Below are positions 1 through 12,020 of a DNA stretch of 64,000 nucleotides, in pieces. The position numbers and the translations under genes are program-made. The stretch comes from Beroe ovata. Its lineage: Eukaryota > Ctenophora > Nuda > Beroida > Beroidae. Numbering within the stretch: the first letter of the stretch is position 1; the number at the start of each line of letters is the position of its first letter. The notes below the pieces were generated by a model. The model was not told the DNA's origin. It saw only the letters and a program-made list of their open reading frames with translations, and did not search any database. Location: positions 38,775-102,774 of the forward strand of contig CAMPET010000152.1 of NCBI GenBank assembly GCA_946803715.1. The letters run 5' to 3'.

Positions 1-59
1 ACACACACACACACAAACACTCACAAACACTCACAGACACTCACACACACACACACACA
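1..59. repeat. (AC)n microsatellite
   Basis: The window opens in an imperfect AC dinucleotide run interrupted by 'cacaaacactcac' and 'cagacactcac' variants. It is a simple-sequence repeat whose left edge lies outside the window. Confidence 0.9.
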
Positions 60-553
60 AAGACATGTGATGTTATCACACAAAAGCGGATGGTTATGTT
101 GATAAACTCTACACAAATTAACTCACAGGTCAAACAGATGTTATACAGGGAATGAACGAATAGTACTGTTGAGCCACGTGGTAAAAACTTGTGTTTTGTG
201 CATCCATCCCAGCCCTTACTGCATTGTTCTTTCCTCTTATAATTCTCCTGATATATTCTCAACTACAATACGATGACAAATAACTGGGGAGGTATACTAT
301 ATTTGCACCACGCGATTTATGTGTCATATGTAACTTTTTAGCGTATTGGTTGACATATTGTATGAAGCAATCATCGTCAAATTGATCACGCCGGTAATAA
401 TTTGATCTTTGAGCACCGTTTTGCGTTAGCATGTAGATTTGTAACTGTGGCATGTTGAGTTATGACCAAGGTATTGTTTGTTGTGTACGTAGTCAGCCAT
501 GATTTCTTACTCTTAATTCCATCCAATATTCTCATGTTCGCTTCTCCTCCCAG
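60..553. other. Non-coding spacer upstream of UNC13
   Basis: No open frame with splice signals or recognisable protein similarity was found here. It ends in a strong 3' splice-site-like tract (cttctcctcccag, 541-553) directly before the first recognised UNC13 exon. It is either the last part of an upstream UNC13 intron or the outron of a trans-spliced mRNA. Confidence 0.5.
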
Positions 554-3500
554 ATGACAGTTCTGCAAGCACAAAGCAAGCAGAAGAATTTCTCTGATCT
601 GAAAGGAACTGCCATGCACACTACTCGACGACCATCAATCACTCCTAAACGTAAATTAACCCCTTCCTCTAAACCATGTCCTGCATGGAAAACATCATGC
701 ATTCATGCAGGTTGCCAGTTGCCATATTTAGATTATTCTTGCATAAAATGTTACACATATATCCCTTGTCCAAAGCAGCCCTCAACGCTCAAAGGGATGA
801 CAGCTTCCTAACGATTGACAGCAACTCTGACAACTTTGTTGATGCGGCCGCTAACGACTCAGGTGACTCCGCAAATCACTTCCACTCCACACCACATACA
901 TATAATAAATGCTAATAGCAGATCAGCAGAATGAGCATTATGGAAACAGGGGAACTGTTAGATGGACTTGGAATTTGCGTGATGATGCTATAATAGCACG
1001 GGATCGCGAGGACTATCATAGATGGAATTGGGCAAATTTTCTAACCTCGCTTGATTCAGATAGATAGGGCTGTGTAATGTGTATGATATATGAGTGTCGA
1101 TTGTTACAGGATCTCAGAATGGTGACATGGACATGTTATCAGTCAGCATGTCATACCAATCGAGACAGAGTAGTGTCTCGCAGAACAGTGACGGAGTGTA
1201 CAGTGTGACGTCACAACCGATTCACCCTGCGGTCATTGTGAACAACGACCTACTTGCCGACTTCAACAATGAGTAAGTTACAGCAATCAATCATTCCATA
1301 TATGGCGAGATGATGTAATGGAGCGATTTTACTGGAGCTGCAAAGAAAATTGAACCCCGATTATTCACTCAAATTGAAACTGCATGTATTAGAATCTTGA
1401 ATATAGTCACACTCCGTGTTTCAGCACTGCCACCTCGCTAAGCAACTCTCAGTTTTCACTGGTATCTGAGGATGGTGGGACGGAGGAGGTTTCTGAAGGA
1501 GCATTGCTGTGGCTGAGTGCTGTGGATAGGATACGGAAGCGTATACGAGCGGCAAGGAGTCACCCACACACCAGGGTTAGCATTATCATTGGAATATGAG
1601 GTGTTGCGTCGGCATGAGTCGTGACTATTCATCATTGGTCAAACCGTACTTCCACACCATGTGTGAAAAGTTGTAAAGAGAGAATTAACAATGTGCTGTG
1701 TAGGAAGACGGTGATGGAGAAGAGGCGACTGACGACAATCAGCGGGGTGGGGCTGAACATAACGGTGGCTTCCCTCCTCCGTCGCCCTCTGTCGGTGATG
1801 CGTCGCTCCGGAAACCGGGCGGCGAGTTAGGCGGTAGTGCGGCTAACAGTGACGTCAGCAATGACGTATTTAGTGGGGAGAACAAGACCAGCAGGTTCAT
1901 ATTCATAGTGGTTGTGTTTCGATATGTAGCTGATTTTTCTGCCCGCTGATATACTGATTTGAGGTATCTTTTGTCACAATGTCACATCATGACAGCAACA
2001 GCAATATCTCCCAGGATGTGGGATACAGTGAACAGTACCCAGCTCCAGCAGATGTACAACAAACCAAAGGAGGAGTCAAACTCCGCTGAGATGCAACTCA
2101 GTGACGGTTTCTTCGATATTGCAAACTACGACACCCTGAAGGGTCACGTGTTCAAGAAGACTATCCAGGCACTCATTTACCCCATCTCGCTGACCGAGCC
2201 GCACAAATTCTACTCGTGGTCAACACTGTCGCCTGCGTTTTGTTACGAGTGCGAGGGACTGCTCTGGGGTCTCACCAAACAGGGCATGAAGTGCTCCAAG
2301 TGTGGGGTGAAGTGTCACCAAAAGTGTCAGGAACTGCTCAACGCTGACTGTCTACAGGTCTGTATTGGACTATGTATTGGATGACTGTTACTAATTATTT
2401 TGCTTTCCCGGCTCCTATTCTGTGCGTTTTCATACAACCAGACTCCAGAGTATCATAGATAGTCCCCATGGAAGGAAGCGTTACTGATCATCTCATATTC
2501 TCATAACACCTCTTCCCCATGTAGCGTGCTCATCAGAAGAGTTCATCTAACGAGGACGCTGCCCAGCATGAGTTCATCATGAAAGCCATTGAGTAAGTTG
2601 TCACTAATGTTTCCGATCTCAGTTATTGCCTCGCTCAGAAATCCTAACACACACACACACAGTACACACTTACCACGTGACCCGTCTCAGGCAGCGAATG
2701 AAGGTCACGGAGAACGCTTCCAAAGACACATTTGAGCTCCTGCGACACGCATTCTCCTACGAAAGTGAGAAGCTGGACACGGTAAAGAAGGATGTGAAAC
2801 ACTCAATCCTGACAGGGTCAAGCAAGTGGAGCGCGAAAATCGATATCGAAGTGGTGGAAGCTCAGGGTCTGACAGGAAAAGATAAATCAGGTACTATGAT
2901 TTTATACAGCTGTCGATGAGGGCCCTCTCCTCACAGTTTACAATCACGATTTTTGACAAATATGGTCTATGTTAACTTTCCATTTCAGGGACGAGTGACC
3001 CCTACGTTACTGTGCAAGTGGGCAAGATGAAGAAAACCACCAAAACCATACCCCAGGACCTGAACCCGAAGTGGCACGAGCGCTTCTCCTTCGACTGTAA
3101 CAACTCCTCAGATAGGATAAAGGTCAATTCTTTTCCATGATGAAGCGCCCTTCATGAGAATATCCGCGACATTTCTCACAAAATTGATTCTCGATTTGCA
3201 GATTTTCTACGCCCTAATCGTCTCTCCACTTAAGGTTGACATCACCACGTTATCAGGTGAGAGTGTGGGACGAGGACGACGATTTGAAGTCACGTGTCAT
3301 GGCCCATCTGAAGCGTGAAGCTGATGACTTTCTCGGTCAAACGATCATTGATGTGAAGCAACTGTGTGGCGAGACAGACGTCTGGCTTGATCTCAGTAAG
3401 TATATTCAGAGAAATATGCTGGTTATTATTACTACAAAGGATGGTAATAATCTGGTATCACGACGTGTGTGTCTGTCACTTAACTCGGAATTTTCAATCT

Positions 3501-6500
3501 TTCATCCTCAAGAGCTTGGTCACTGAGTATATGTCCCATGAGTCGGTAAGTTGAAATGTGTGACGTTGTGATCGCTAGGGTGGGTTTTAGAGTTTAGATT
3601 GCTTGATGCTGCCAGCTACAACAGTGTTAGTGATAGCATTATTTGGCTTTAAGTGATTTATTGGATCTTGCCACGGCCGCCCGACCCTATAAGAGACGTA
3701 GGAAAAGCTCTAATGGAACTTGTTTTCGGCTTTGAGATAAAAAGAAGAGATTATTTAGAAACTAGGGAAACTATAATAGAACTTGATAAGGGAACACTGA
3801 ACAGAGAACACCCATCTTCAGCTGCATTAGTACATTTCAAGGTGCCGAGTGTCATCCCTCCTCTCCCCCACAGAGCAGCGAACTGACAAAAGTGACGTAT
3901 CGGGGCAGGTACATCTCCGTATGACGATAAAGATCGAGGGAGAGGAACAGAACATGGCGAGTTATCACATCCAGTACACCGTCCTACATGAGACACTGTT
4001 CAAATTCCTCTGCACCACGAACAATGGTGTCCAGATACCGCCCGGAACCCGGAAAGTGAAGGGTGATGAACTTGATGTGAGTTTTCCGGGATCGGGGCCC
4101 TCTTCCGTGTTTTCACGTATTTACCACGTGCGTCATAACGTGATGATGACACCTGATGCTAAAGTAAAATAACGTGCCATCTTTCCCAGGAGTGGCCAGT
4201 GTTCTTTGACCCTCCTGCTCAGTATATCATAGAGGAGTTTGCCACACGTTATGGGATTGAGTCGATATTCATGGCAATGACGTGAGTGCCAGTATCACCT
4301 TGCCGTTAATAACACTTGTATAATGTGAATCCATTACCATGGTAATAATGAATGCTCCTTACATAGCTGCGTGACAGCTGTATGCTCCCTACAGGCAGTT
4401 CTCCTGTCTTACGTCGAGGTTCATCACGAAGAAGGACGCGCCTCCGCAAGATGTTAGCAAGTTGTTGGCACTCATCAACAGTCACTACAGACACCAGGAG
4501 ATCAACGTTTCCAATTTCGGAGTACGGATAATAAGTTATTCTTTCCCACCCTCTTGATGAATTTATACTTCGCAACAAAGAAACGTTACGTCATTTCAAC
4601 CATCATGGAATGTTATGTTGTCTCTATCATAGAACTCCCCCGGAACTATAACCATTCACAACTATCAGAAACAAAGGTTCACGACAGTCCTTGATCGCCT
4701 GCAATCAAGTCTCCGGGAGAACCTAGCGTCCTATAAAGCCGTGTACCCGTCCAATAGCCAGGAGAAACTGGCAGACTTGGAGAATTCTATCGCACTTCTA
4801 ACGAGCATCGTCTTCTTCAGACTTAAGGTAATTTGGACAACCTTGATGAAGTCTCAGTATCGCTTTCCAAGGCCTACAGAACATTTGAATTTTCGGAATT
4901 TTAATGCATATTGCGAGACAGGTCACTGGTCAATGACTATAGTGACCTGTAGAGACAGACGCAACCCGCACACGTTGCCCGTGCACTCATCATCCCGTGC
5001 TGTGCAGGTGCTGCAGCAAGGCGGCCAGGCAAACGGTGGAGGGGGTGCTGGGAACACGCGACGTGCAACTTCCAATGTCATCATCAAGGATAGGGTCAAG
5101 GTAAACCTGCGACTGTGATTTTACAATGATTATCGTTCAATAACCATACCATGATTTTGGATAATGGTTCCCTATCCCAGCTCACTGTTGCTTTCTTTTC
5201 AGTTGTGTTTGAACAACACATACGACTTTATCAGCAAGAAAACTTACGAAGTATGCGAGAAGTATGGTAGTTCGGAGCAGAGTACTGAGTACACCAAGAT
5301 ATCATACTGGAAGAAACTCATATTCCTCATCGTGGTGGAAATAAAGGAGGATAAAAACCACTACGATCCTATCTTCAACAAGTTAGATTTCTCCCAAGCA
5401 GGTGAAATGGTCTGGCCCTCTATCAGTGACGCTAAATCACCTGAATCTTTCTCCCCCAGGTTTTTCGCACACGCGGACATCTCAGCGCAGACGTTCTGGG
5501 AGCTTCTCTCGCGAGATCTGAAAAAGGACCTGGAAGAAGACGTACAAACGTACCTCAACGACATTCCAACATCGGAAATGATGAGTTTCCAAATGATGGT
5601 CAAGTTTGTTTTCGACAAATACATTTCAAACATCCCCGAGTACCAGACCTCCCAACCCGACTACCCCAAGTGGTTCGAACCATTCGTCATGAAACACCTC
5701 CAAGAATCAGATAACAAGATCAAAAACTCCTTCCTCATCAAGTCTCTGGAGAAAGACACGTTCACCGCGCCACTCAACTCGGGCATCAAGCATTCATCCT
5801 CAGTTATCGACATTTTCAGTTCCCTAAGTGCAACGTACGAATCGTTAGACAAGATGAAGTGCCCTGTGGCACCTCTGAGGGACAAGTACCATAACCGATT
5901 TGGGGAGACTATAGACTCCGTTCTAACCGAATACACGAAGAGGATCATTGAGGTTTTCAAGAAATCGCTAGACAATTTGCAGACTTCGTGTGTGATATTG
6001 TGTAACATACATCAGGTTCGGGAAGAACTCCAGGCCCTCTACAAGGCGATGGGAGGGGACGCCCTCGATATCGCTTGTCGGAAAATCCTAGAGCGGACTC
6101 AGCGCAGACTTAAAGACGCCCGGAACAGCGTCATTTTTGATATCGTGGAGAATATGAAGCCGGAAATAGAGAACTGTATCAAGGAGATCAAGACTGATTT
6201 GAGGAATGTCAAGAATAAGAAGGAAGAGGATTACACTGAGATCGTGGCCCCTCTTATCATCTACTTCGATGTTGCGTTCTCGACATTCGTAAAAAACTGC
6301 TACGAGCCTGTTCGGAAACCGCTTCTCCAACAGACGTGGAAGAAAACTCTGAAATTGTTTGAGGAAATAATCATTCTACCGGACATCGATCACTTGGCAC
6401 AGGAAGATGTACAGGAACTAAACAGTAAACAGAGTCAAGTGGTGGAAAACATGCTAGACGGTCTGAAGGTATACTTCACTGAGAACAGTGGCAAGTGTCT

Positions 6501-7386
6501 CAAAGCAAGGACGTTAGAGAAGATGCCAGAAATGAGGGATTTGAGGCAGGTCCTCTCTCAGTACAGACTCACAACAGATACCCTGATCAAGAACTTTGTG
6601 AACACAGCCGAGAATCAGAACCGGTTTGCAGACGAGGACAGCCAGGGCGAGATACAGCTTCAGGTGGACTTGTTCAACCCTCCTGGCCAGGAGCATTACG
6701 ACTGCACTGTCAAGGGTACGTTGCAAGACAGTTAAATTGCAACTTTTGTTGTAATCAATTACCAAAAGTATTTAACAATGCTAATAAAATTTCATTCCCT
6801 GATCTCGTGCTAAAAGTTGATCTTGTTCAGTTGTCTCGGCAAGCAGACTACATTGGAACACCACCAAGATGTTCAAACCGTTCGTAGAGGTGAACCTAAT
6901 AGGACCCGGCACCTCCGGAGTAAGGCGGAAGTTCACCACGAACTCCAAGAACAAAACTTACTGCCCACTTTTCAACGAGTCCTTCCATCTGTAAGTACCT
7001 CACTGTTAGTATCCAGCACTCGCTGACCTCACTGAACCCCCTATTTCTTACCAAATATTGTTTGTATCCCTATCCCCTTCCTAACCGATAACCCGATCAT
7101 CAACAGTAAGATCATGAAGCCGAATGACCCTATCGACTACGAGCTGCAGTTCTCTGTTAAGGACTGGTGTCTAATGAAGACGGATCTTCTTGTGGGGGTG
7201 GCTGTCATGCCTCTCAGAGTCGTTGTTGAGACGGGCTCGATCCAGGACCGCCTAGATCTGAGCCGATCCCTCTACCTGACCAAGGAAAACCTCAGTATAG
7301 TGATCATTCTCTCTCAGCGTGTTCACGATGAGGTGGCACAGGAGTTTGTAAAACTCAAAAAGCTGGAGAGAACGGAAATTGTGTGA
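554..7386 (+). CDS. unc13: UNC13 (Munc13) synaptic-vesicle priming protein
   Basis: Munc13 proteins prime secretory vesicles by opening syntaxin and templating SNARE assembly. My exon model keeps one frame throughout: 554-650, 776-862, 1110-1272, 1425-1575, 1704-1894, 2015-2357, 2525-2592, 2691-2890, 2989-3122, 3257-3395, 3874-4076, 4190-4281, 4395-4521, 4633-4827, 5008-5100, 5203-6715, 6831-6990, 7107-7386 (about 1411 residues if ATG 554 is the start). Seen in order: a low-complexity N-terminus; a complete C1 domain (2179-2350) with all zinc ligands in H-x12-C-x2-C-x13-C-x2-C-x4-H-x2-C-x7-C spacing; a C2B domain with acidic calcium loops ([15 protein letters not shown]); the MUN region, mostly in one 1.5-kb exon; and a C2C domain ending [10 protein letters not shown] before TGA. 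No C2A or calmodulin-binding region is visible. ATG 554 directly follows an acceptor, so it may be the true start or an internal exon of a longer gene. The first two exons are the least certain. Confidence 0.93.
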
Positions 7387-8063
7387 TTATGTGTGTGTGT
7401 GCAGGCAAATTGCCCGTGCTGCCGTGATGAACTGCCGGTGTCACGTGATCAGTATACCGATAGTTATCGTGCTATGTCGCGTCTGCCTTGCGAGATTTTT
7501 AAATGGTTCCCATTCAACGGTTATAACAGGTTATGCCTAACTTTCAGCTTTTACTTTTCATCTGAACTCATTAATTTTTCATTATTTTAGTTGATATATT
7601 GCATTTCTAATTCTATAACTGCTTATTAATAATTGAAATTCATTTCCGTTGCATTCACCATTGAATTAAAAATTTCAAAGAGTAATCTGATTTTCATCAA
7701 TATCAAAGCTTATTATTATTGACTTTTATTTGAAGCATGAAGATCGAATGATTAAGATTTCAATTTCACATGATAAATATTTATCGCATATCATTATCAG
7801 CAAATGTTTTTGATACTCTCTCACTGTAGCGTGATATAAACAATAATTTCCTGTTTCCATGACTTATAACTTAAAACTTTCTTGTTCCCAGAAATTTGGA
7901 ATAAATTTCACTTTTGTAAGACTTAGAGTTAGATTGAAGATTGTAATTGGTACTGCAGTATACTGTAATTGATGATGGGAATATTGAGAAATTACTCCGC
8001 AGCGCGGGAACACCAAACACGCCATGGCCAGCGTCGCACCAGCGCGGCGAGGCCAATTGTTAC

Positions 8064-8097
8064 CGCGTGACCCAGATACTCCGCGCGCTGCGCGGCG
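8064..8097. repeat. Dispersed CpG-rich repeat, GTGACCC..ACTCCGCGCGC type
   Basis: The segment holding 'gtgacccagatactccgcgc' recurs, with small differences, at about 32551-32587 and 32838-32900, making a three-copy family in this window. All copies end in a gcgcgctgcgcg-like stretch inside AT-rich DNA. Confidence 0.7.
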
Positions 8098-8098
8098 C

Positions 8099-8140
8099 CG
8101 TCCGGGCCGCATCGCGTCATGACGCGACGCGGCCCGGACG
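8099..8140. repeat. 42-base GC-rich near-perfect palindrome
   Basis: The two 21-base arms (cgtccgggccgcatcgcgtca and its complement) match with one mismatch and no spacer. It could extrude as a hairpin. It directly abuts the dispersed CpG-rich repeat, so it is probably the tip of the same mobile or satellite-like unit. Confidence 0.85.
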
Positions 8141-8245
8141 TCCGCGTCACCTCCTTTTTACGAATACGACTTAATTTCAGATCACCGAATGATTATAAAA
8201 TAATTAAAATTTTAGTTATTTTACTTGGTATCTGACTTTGCTTTC

Positions 8246-8318
8246 GTCGATCGATGATAAACAGGGCCCTGTCGAGAATTTCGTTTTGCGCGCGCGCGGC
8301 TCAAACTTATTCTCAGAC
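8246..8318 (+). repeat. Dispersed repeat R1 (gtcgatcgatgat..ctcagac)
   Basis: This segment runs from gtcgatcgatgata through gggccctgtcgagaatttcg and a (gc)n tract to aaacttattctcagac. A second direct copy lies at 19217-19288 and an inverted one at about 19408-19466. A partial copy is at about 19668-19712 and a diverged one at about 51865-51930. Its flanking 'gcttgcatcagcggt' motif also recurs at 8486 and near 19290. Confidence 0.75.
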
Positions 8319-8363
8319 AGAGCTAGAGAGCTTCTCTCATTCTCAAACTTATTCTCAAACAGA

Positions 8364-8463
8364 GTTGTAGGATTTCACCCTACCCTTGCTGGCGGGATTT
8401 TATCCCTGGGGTCGGGGCGGATTGAAAATCGCGCGCACCGATGGTAGGGTAAAATCCTACAAC
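8364..8463. mobile_element. Small MITE-like element with 21-base terminal inverted repeats
   Basis: The left arm gttgtaggatttcaccctacc (8364-8384) and the right arm (8443-8463) are inverted complements with one mismatch. They enclose 58 bases with no coding capacity. A third arm-like copy (gttgtagaatttcaccctac) is at 33038-33057. The size and structure fit a non-autonomous element; no target-site duplication is obvious. Confidence 0.6.
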
Positions 8464-8852
8464 AAACAGAGTCACTGCTTCGCGGCTTGCATCAGCGGTT
8501 TAGCATCGCCAGACAAACTTTGCTCGTGCTGTTATCAATGAATATAGCATCTGTAGAACTCATCCAATTATATGATACCTTGCCTTGGGCCTCTTTCTGA
8601 AGTCAGTCAGGATCTTCAGGATCTTCTCAAGTTTGATTGTATAAAGTAGTGTTGTAGAGATTAAACCTCACATTATATAATTGACTATTGAACAAACATT
8701 TGAATCACCCATTTCCTCTTAAGATCATACTGTATACTATGATGGTATTATTATTGGGGTGGGCTACAAGAATCTTGTTTTTCGATTCTAGTTTCCACCT
8801 TGCAGGGTATTAGATGTTCAATTATCTGATTCTTTATTCTCCTTAGATAGAA

Positions 8853-9443
8853 ATGAAGATCTTGTCATTTACAATTTGGAATAAGGAAACAGAAAAGGCA
8901 ATTGAACTTATGTCAATACATGATGTCAGTCAATTTGGGTACTTTGAAAGGAGTACCATCACAGACTTCCTAAAATTTTCTTCCCAATTCATGGCAGATC
9001 GAACAGCACCTGGAGAAAGAAAAAGTGTGAAAGAAAGGGAATATAATTGCCATACTCTCATTAAGTCCGATAAGATTGGTGGAGTGTTGATATGTGATGA
9101 AGAATATCCTCAGCGGGTAGCCTATAGCTTCATTTTAAAATCTATTGATGACTTTGTAAAGCATCATCCTAAATCCACTTGGAGTGCTGCTCCATTCACC
9201 ATTGTTAAAGAAATTAAGGATCAATTTGAGCTTTATCAGGACCCAAGAAAAGCAGACAGTATAACACAGATTCAGAGCGACCTAGATGATGCTAAAGTGA
9301 TTATATATGACACAATGGAAAAGGTCTTGGAGAGAGGAGAAAAATTAGATGATATTGTTGCTAAATCTGAAAACTTAAGCCTTGCGTCCAAGCAGTTCTA
9401 TAAAACAGCCAAGTCAACCAATAGTTGTTGTAATATATTATAA
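8853..9443 (+). CDS. ykt6: Synaptobrevin homologue YKT6 (longin R-SNARE)
   Basis: YKT6 is a lipid-anchored R-SNARE in ER-Golgi, endosomal and autophagosome fusion. The single open frame codes for 196 residues, the usual family length. Residues 1-130 form the longin domain (starting MKILSFTIWN). Residues about 135-190 form the SNARE coiled coil, with the zero-layer arginine in VLERGEKLDD. The protein ends CCNIL: a C-terminal CAAX box (CNIL) for prenylation, preceded by the cysteine that is palmitoylated in the family. There is no intron in the coding region, although UNC13 next door has many. Codon use is AT-rich compared with UNC13. A pyrimidine-AG acceptor-like site (ttctccttag) ends 6 bases before the ATG. 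The flanks show no poly(A) scar that would prove a retrocopy. Confidence 0.95.
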   Translation: MKILSFTIWNKETEKAIELMSIHDVSQFGYFERSTITDFLKFSSQFMADRTAPGERKSVKEREYNCHTLIKSDKIGGVLICDEEYPQRVAYSFILKSIDDFVKHHPKSTWSAAPFTIVKEIKDQFELYQDPRKADSITQIQSDLDDAKVIIYDTMEKVLERGEKLDDIVAKSENLSLASKQFYKTAKSTNSCCNIL

Positions 9444-9867
9444 CTGTAATGATTACTGATATGTCCCTGGTGGAATATCAAAGTTAAAGCAATTTCTTGA
9501 AATAGGGTAAGTGTGTTAATTTATCACTGAATTGAAATAACTGATGTATGAAGTTCTGATAATTAGTTCCAATAGCAAAAATGATCATTGCAAAAGGAAA
9601 TGATCATTATCAGTTAAGCAATATCAGAAACATGAATTGTAACCTGATAAAAGCTTTGTACATATAATGTGATGACCTACTCAAAATCTTTATAAGATAA
9701 AAACTCTGAAAATACTTCCATTTGGATCCACATAAATAGCTAGTGCACAATACCATGCAAGATTTTTGATAGCAATTATAATGAGTGTATTGCACGAAAG
9801 TTTTCTTTTAAATTATTTGTAAATTTTGATTAATTGTGGGAATTCAAAATGTTACATTGAGTCCAAT

Positions 9868-10016
9868 TTATAACGCGTATGTGCACACACGGAAAGAAAC
9901 GGCAGAAGGAAGGAAAAATATGCGCAATTGTTAGCAATTGTAATCAGTTTCTAATGTAAAGTGCGCGTCTTTTTCCTTCTGTCCCCTTTTCGTTCCATGT
10001 GTACACATACCGGTAA
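9868..10016. repeat. Imperfect inverted repeat (TGTGCACAC / GTGTACACA arms)
   Basis: The arm at 9868-9925 (cgcgtatgtgcacacacgg, then a purine-rich agaaggaaggaaaaa tract) is mirrored by the complement at 9958-10016 (cgcgtctttttccttctg, then catgtgtacacatacc). A similar half (gcgcgtctctttctttccgg, then gacatgtgtaaaa) is at about 22815-22880. This looks like an old MITE family. Confidence 0.5.
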
Positions 10017-11410
10017 GGGTAAACCTTATAACCAAATCAAGAGTAGAAGAATAATAATGATAACAGTTGTGGAAGATATGCTGCTTTTGATTTTTACTGT
10101 TTTCCATCACAACAGTCCATAGAAAATTTGAAGTATTTTCTGGTGTGAGCTGATATCTGTTTTTGAAGTTATGCCTTTGCATTGAGATACAATCAGATTG
10201 TAATAATGTAAAATTCAATGACAGAATTCTTTGAGAAGAAAATTATGATTCAGATTACCATAATCTCAGCTCTAGAAATATAGATTTGGACCATTTCAAA
10301 TTTATATTATATTCTAAGCCTATTCATCTCCTTTTGAAAGTTCTGGCCCAGAACTTTAAGCAGGAACTTCTGGGATATCTGTTATTCACTTATCATTTTA
10401 AGTATTTTTGACCATATTTCATCTTTCAGCTAGGCATTATGGCATTTGGGTACACCAGACTACAGAGTGTCAAAAGGCATAGTTCAGTTAGTATGTGGTA
10501 ACGACTGTGTTACACTTTTTCGTTTTTAGTTTAGTTCTTTTGATTCGAAATATTTTGTTTTGGCCCCCCGAATTATCTCATTGAAGGTCTACGTGTTGAT
10601 GATCATGCGTTCACTGTTGAATTGTAATCCACAATATGAATTACAAATAAAAATTGATAGTATGGACAGGGTCTGTAAATTGCGGCATGTTACTTGCTGT
10701 CAAAATTTGATTCAAATTAGAACTCATAAAATGCGTAATTCTTCCCTACTGCACAATGCACATTAGGCTCCAAGTTATCATTAGAACTAAGAGATCTGGG
10801 AAGCTTTCGTGCTGAATTAATGTCCCGAAATCGAAGTCATATATTATGTAAAATCAATTGTTGTTGCACTGGAATGAATTGTTAACATAGAACATCGTGT
10901 ACTAAGGATACTAAAATGTATTTGATACAGCTCTCGCTACACTGCCACACCCAGAGGAATATGATACAACTTCATTGCTGTGGCAATGAAGTAATAAATA
11001 AATAAATAAGAATATTTCTTACACGCTTAGACATTGTCAAATAAGCTCCTTAGAGGTTTAACTATTTTAGCCATTTAAGCGTGAACATGTCACAAATCAG
11101 AAGTTATTGCTAGCAAAAATTATGGACAAAATATTTTCAAAGAAGTCAGTGGGCTTAGAAAGTTTGAAGGCATGAGAAGTTTAAAATCTTAATCTACATC
11201 ACAAAATGCAATCTCACTCCTTGTGAGGGCAGAATATCTACACATGAACTCACGTTCGGCACTCATGTAATTGTGGGAGTTGTTTAGTATGGAATGATTA
11301 CTACTGATTATTCATCAATTCTCCGTGATATGCCCTGGATGACTACGGAGACCTGATGTTTAAATGTCTGGTCATAATTTATGTGAGGTTTGATGTTATG
11401 GGTCAGTTCT

Positions 11411-11454
11411 TATCACTAATATCAGTTAAATATATCACTAATATCAGTTAAATA
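11411..11454. repeat. 22-base direct repeat, two copies
   Basis: The unit tatcactaatatcagttaaa plus 'ta' occurs twice in perfect tandem (11411-11432 and 11433-11454). Confidence 0.85.
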
Positions 11455-11884
11455 TAAGGCATTGTGTATCAGTGACGGAATTACACAATATGTGTCACCC
11501 ATGACGTCACCTTGATGTCAAGACTAGTGACTCATGACAGAATTGTTCCCATTGTTGAATTACACTGTGACTGAATTATGTTATGTGCTCTTGAGTTTGT
11601 TTGTCAGTAGTGGAAATTCAAATGTCTAATGAGTTATGAATTTTTAAAGGGAGCAGTGTTGAACTTAGAGCGGTTTCCCGGCTTGAAGAACAGATAGCTA
11701 TGGTTGAGACTATCTGAGAGTTACAAAGATTTTCAAATTTAAGAAATAAGTAGAGACCTTGGGGGTTGGGACATGTATCTGTTCCTATGCCAAGGCTTCT
11801 ACTTGATTTGTTTGAGGAAGATAATTGCTAGAACTATTATATATGGTCCACGGAATGTCACCTGAATCCGGAGGATCAATTCGT

Positions 11885-12020
11885 GTCCACACTCAAGAGT
11901 GAAGTTTGCTGCTGAAGAACACCTTCCTGTATAGCGCTTTCCTGTTTAGCACCATCTGTCCACACTCAAGAGTGTCCACACTCAAAAGGAAGTTTGCTGC
12001 TGAAGAACACCTTCCTGTAA
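11885..12020. repeat. Local duplication of a 45-base unit
   Basis: Blocks containing 'gtccacactcaagagtg' and 'aagtttgctgctgaagaaca' followed by ccttcctgta appear at about 11885-11931 and again at about 11967-12020. Between them lies a partial copy of the start. No coding role is visible. Confidence 0.7.

Larger units (their letters stand above)
7387..8852. other. Intergenic spacer with CpG-rich repeats
   Basis: No coding signal was found. The first 600 bases are AT-rich 3' flank of UNC13. From about 8000 to 8500 the composition switches sharply to CpG-rich repeats (listed separately), then returns to AT-rich DNA before YKT6. Confidence 0.6.

Noticed and set aside
3653-3873. 77-residue frame in a UNC13 intron as an extra exon
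   Set aside because: The flanking exons (ending 3395 and starting 3874) join in exact phase and reproduce the conserved C2B end without it.
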